Positions 6,572-6,984 of a stretch of 6,984 nucleotides of DNA are shown here, piece after piece. The stretch comes from Geodermatophilaceae bacterium. Its GTDB lineage: Bacteria; Actinomycetota; Actinomycetes; Mycobacteriales; Geodermatophilaceae. Within the stretch, counting starts at the first letter, position 1; every line of letters begins with the position of its first letter. Location of the stretch: contig JACCXW010000278.1 in the NCBI GenBank assembly GCA_013696785.1, positions 1 to 6,984 on the forward strand, read 5' to 3'. The notes under the pieces were generated by a model. The model saw nothing but the letters and a program-made list of their open reading frames with translations. It made no database searches and was not told where the DNA came from. A program made the translations under genes and the position numbers.

Positions 6572-6703
6572 GCCGAAATCCTGTCAGGTCCACCTCGCGG
6601 CGACCGGCACGCCAGGATCAGAACTGCACGACCTGGGACATGAAGTGGGCGACGAGCCCGCTCTCGCCCCCTCAGCAGTGTCGTGGTTCAGGACATCGGA
6701 CAG
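6572..6703. other. Non-coding gap between DUF1990 gene and attachment site
   Basis: No convincing gene in either direction. It must hold the promoter of the DUF1990 gene if that gene is transcribed on its own, but no clear -10/-35 pair was found. On the minus strand a 17-codon stop-bounded piece at 6671-6618 reads like protein (GLVAHFMSQVVQF), too short to call. Confidence 0.5.
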
Positions 6704-6745
6704 TGCCCTCGGCAGGATTCGAACCTGCGACACACGGTTTAGGAA
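6704..6745 (-). other. 3' half of a tRNA-Arg(CCU) gene, likely attachment site (att core)
   Basis: On the minus strand this reads as the 3' part of a tRNA: anticodon loop TTCCTAA (6745-6739, anticodon CCT), the 3' anticodon strand ACCGT, variable loop GTGTC, T arm GCAGG-TTCGAAT-CCTGC (6728-6712), acceptor strand CGAGGGC (6711-6705) and discriminator A at 6704, with no encoded CCA. The five bases before the loop are TCCCG, which cannot pair with ACCGT, and no D arm or GCCCTCG acceptor strand lies upstream. The break falls exactly at the anticodon loop, where many tyrosine integrases cross over. This is therefore a duplicated or displaced att half, not a working tRNA gene. By this logic, lower coordinates are original chromosome and higher coordinates the inserted element. 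Confidence 0.75.
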
Positions 6746-6763
6746 CGGGATACAGGCGTGTCA

Positions 6764-6810
6764 CTGACCTGCGCGTATGCCCTCGACTTGCAGTCTGACC
6801 TGCGGTTATG
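6764..6810. repeat. Pair of 16-base direct repeats, possible integrase/excisionase arm sites
   Basis: The plus strand has CTGACCTGCGCGTATG at 6764-6779 and CTGACCTGCGGTTATG at 6795-6810. The first ten bases are identical and only two positions differ. The 31-base period is close to three helical turns, placing both copies on one face of the DNA, about 20 and 50 bases from the broken anticodon loop. A binding role is inferred. Confidence 0.45.
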
Positions 6811-6853
6811 ACTCTCGGTGTATCCCACTGTTTGCCGTTGTTTCTCAACCTCC

Positions 6854-6872
6854 TGTGCCCCATGTGTGCCCC
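6854..6872. repeat. Tandem TGTGCCCC direct repeat
   Basis: TGTGCCCC occurs at 6854-6861 and 6865-6872, one helical turn (11 bases) apart. Its position within 130 bases of the att core suggests a second set of recombination-protein sites; this is inference from spacing. Confidence 0.4.
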
Positions 6873-6876
6873 GAGC

Positions 6877-6891
6877 CGTCCACAGTGGACG
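6877..6891. repeat. 15-base palindrome CGTCCAC-A-GTGGACG
   Basis: Perfect 7-base arms around a single central A, five bases beyond the TGTGCCCC pair. The symmetry suits a dimeric DNA-binding protein. The single-base centre argues against an RNA hairpin with all pairs formed. Confidence 0.4.
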
Positions 6892-6914
6892 TTCTGTCAG
6901 GGTGCTGCCGACGT

Positions 6915-6955
6915 GATGATGCCCCCCTGTGGCAACCAGGCACCGTGGCATCATC
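6915..6955. repeat. Inverted repeat GATGATGCC / GGCATCATC
   Basis: Nine-base perfect arms at 6915-6923 and 6947-6955 enclose 23 bases that include a nested CCTG/CAGG pair. It could be a terminator for a gene lying to the right or a recombination site. No T tract is present on either side. Confidence 0.35.
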
Positions 6956-6984
6956 GGCGACGATCCGATCGGGTTCTCGAACTC

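Larger units (their letters stand above)
6746..6984. mobile_element. Terminal non-coding end of a tRNA-integrated element (body outside window)
   Basis: This DNA takes the place of the tRNA-Arg 5' half and carries no recognisable gene. It contains two copies of a 16-base direct repeat (CTGACCTGCGxxTATG, 6764-6779 and 6795-6810, 14 of 16 identical, 31 bases apart), a tandem pair of TGTGCCCC (6854-6861 and 6865-6872, 11 bases apart), a 15-base palindrome at 6877-6891 and a 9-base inverted repeat at 6915-6923/6947-6955. Such repeats next to an att core resemble integrase and excisionase arm sites. One minus-strand frame is open from the right edge to about 6739 but its residues match no integrase C-terminus I know. 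Element type, prophage or integrative conjugative element, cannot be told. Confidence 0.5.

Noticed and set aside
6618..6671. Seventeen-codon minus-strand piece reading GLVAHFMSQVVQF before a stop
   Set aside because: It looks protein-like and could be the tail of a decayed gene, but stops bound it on both sides and it is too short to separate from chance.
6704..6790. A complete tRNA gene on the minus strand
   Set aside because: Only the 3' half is present. The bases upstream of the anticodon loop form no D arm, cannot pair with the anticodon 3' strand, and lack the GCCCTCG acceptor strand.
6739..6984. Integrase C-terminus in the minus frame open at the right edge
   Set aside because: The residues show none of the tyrosine-integrase box II motifs or a typical C-terminal tail, and the frame runs through repeats that look non-coding.

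Overview
High-GC DNA with GTG starts, sparse Shine-Dalgarno sites and tightly overlapping genes. Base composition and protein families point to an actinobacterium; the genus cannot be read from the sequence. All seven protein genes I can support lie on the minus strand, so the order of transcription runs from high to low coordinates.

Right end (about 6572-6984): a 413-base stretch without a convincing gene. It holds the 3' half of a tRNA-Arg(CCU) gene at 6704-6745, broken exactly at the anticodon loop. The 5' half is replaced by unrelated DNA carrying short direct and inverted repeats. This is the usual mark of a tyrosine-integrase element inserted in a tRNA gene; the element itself would lie beyond the right edge.

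Middle: a DUF1990 protein (6005-6571), a secreted endonuclease/exonuclease/phosphatase-fold hydrolase (4640-5881), and a class I CPD photolyase (3228-4574). The photolyase start looks leaderless: a TAACCT -10-like hexamer ends six bases before the ATG.

Left: a four-gene, translationally coupled set read as acyl-CoA dehydrogenase-like flavoprotein (2173-3141), PIG-L deacetylase (1430-2176), NodS-like SAM methyltransferase (813-1433) and family 2 glycosyltransferase (124-816). The first two junctions are the classic 4-base overlaps GTGA and ATGA. At the third junction the same geometry reads GTAG, so the glycosyltransferase has no ATG, GTG or TTG where its conserved N-terminus begins. This is the oddest point in the window. 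Together the genes look like a small pathway that adds a sugar, removes an N-acyl group and methylates; the enzyme types parallel NodC, NodB and NodS of Nod-factor synthesis. The product is unknown.

No CRISPR array, transposase, rRNA or complete tRNA was seen.
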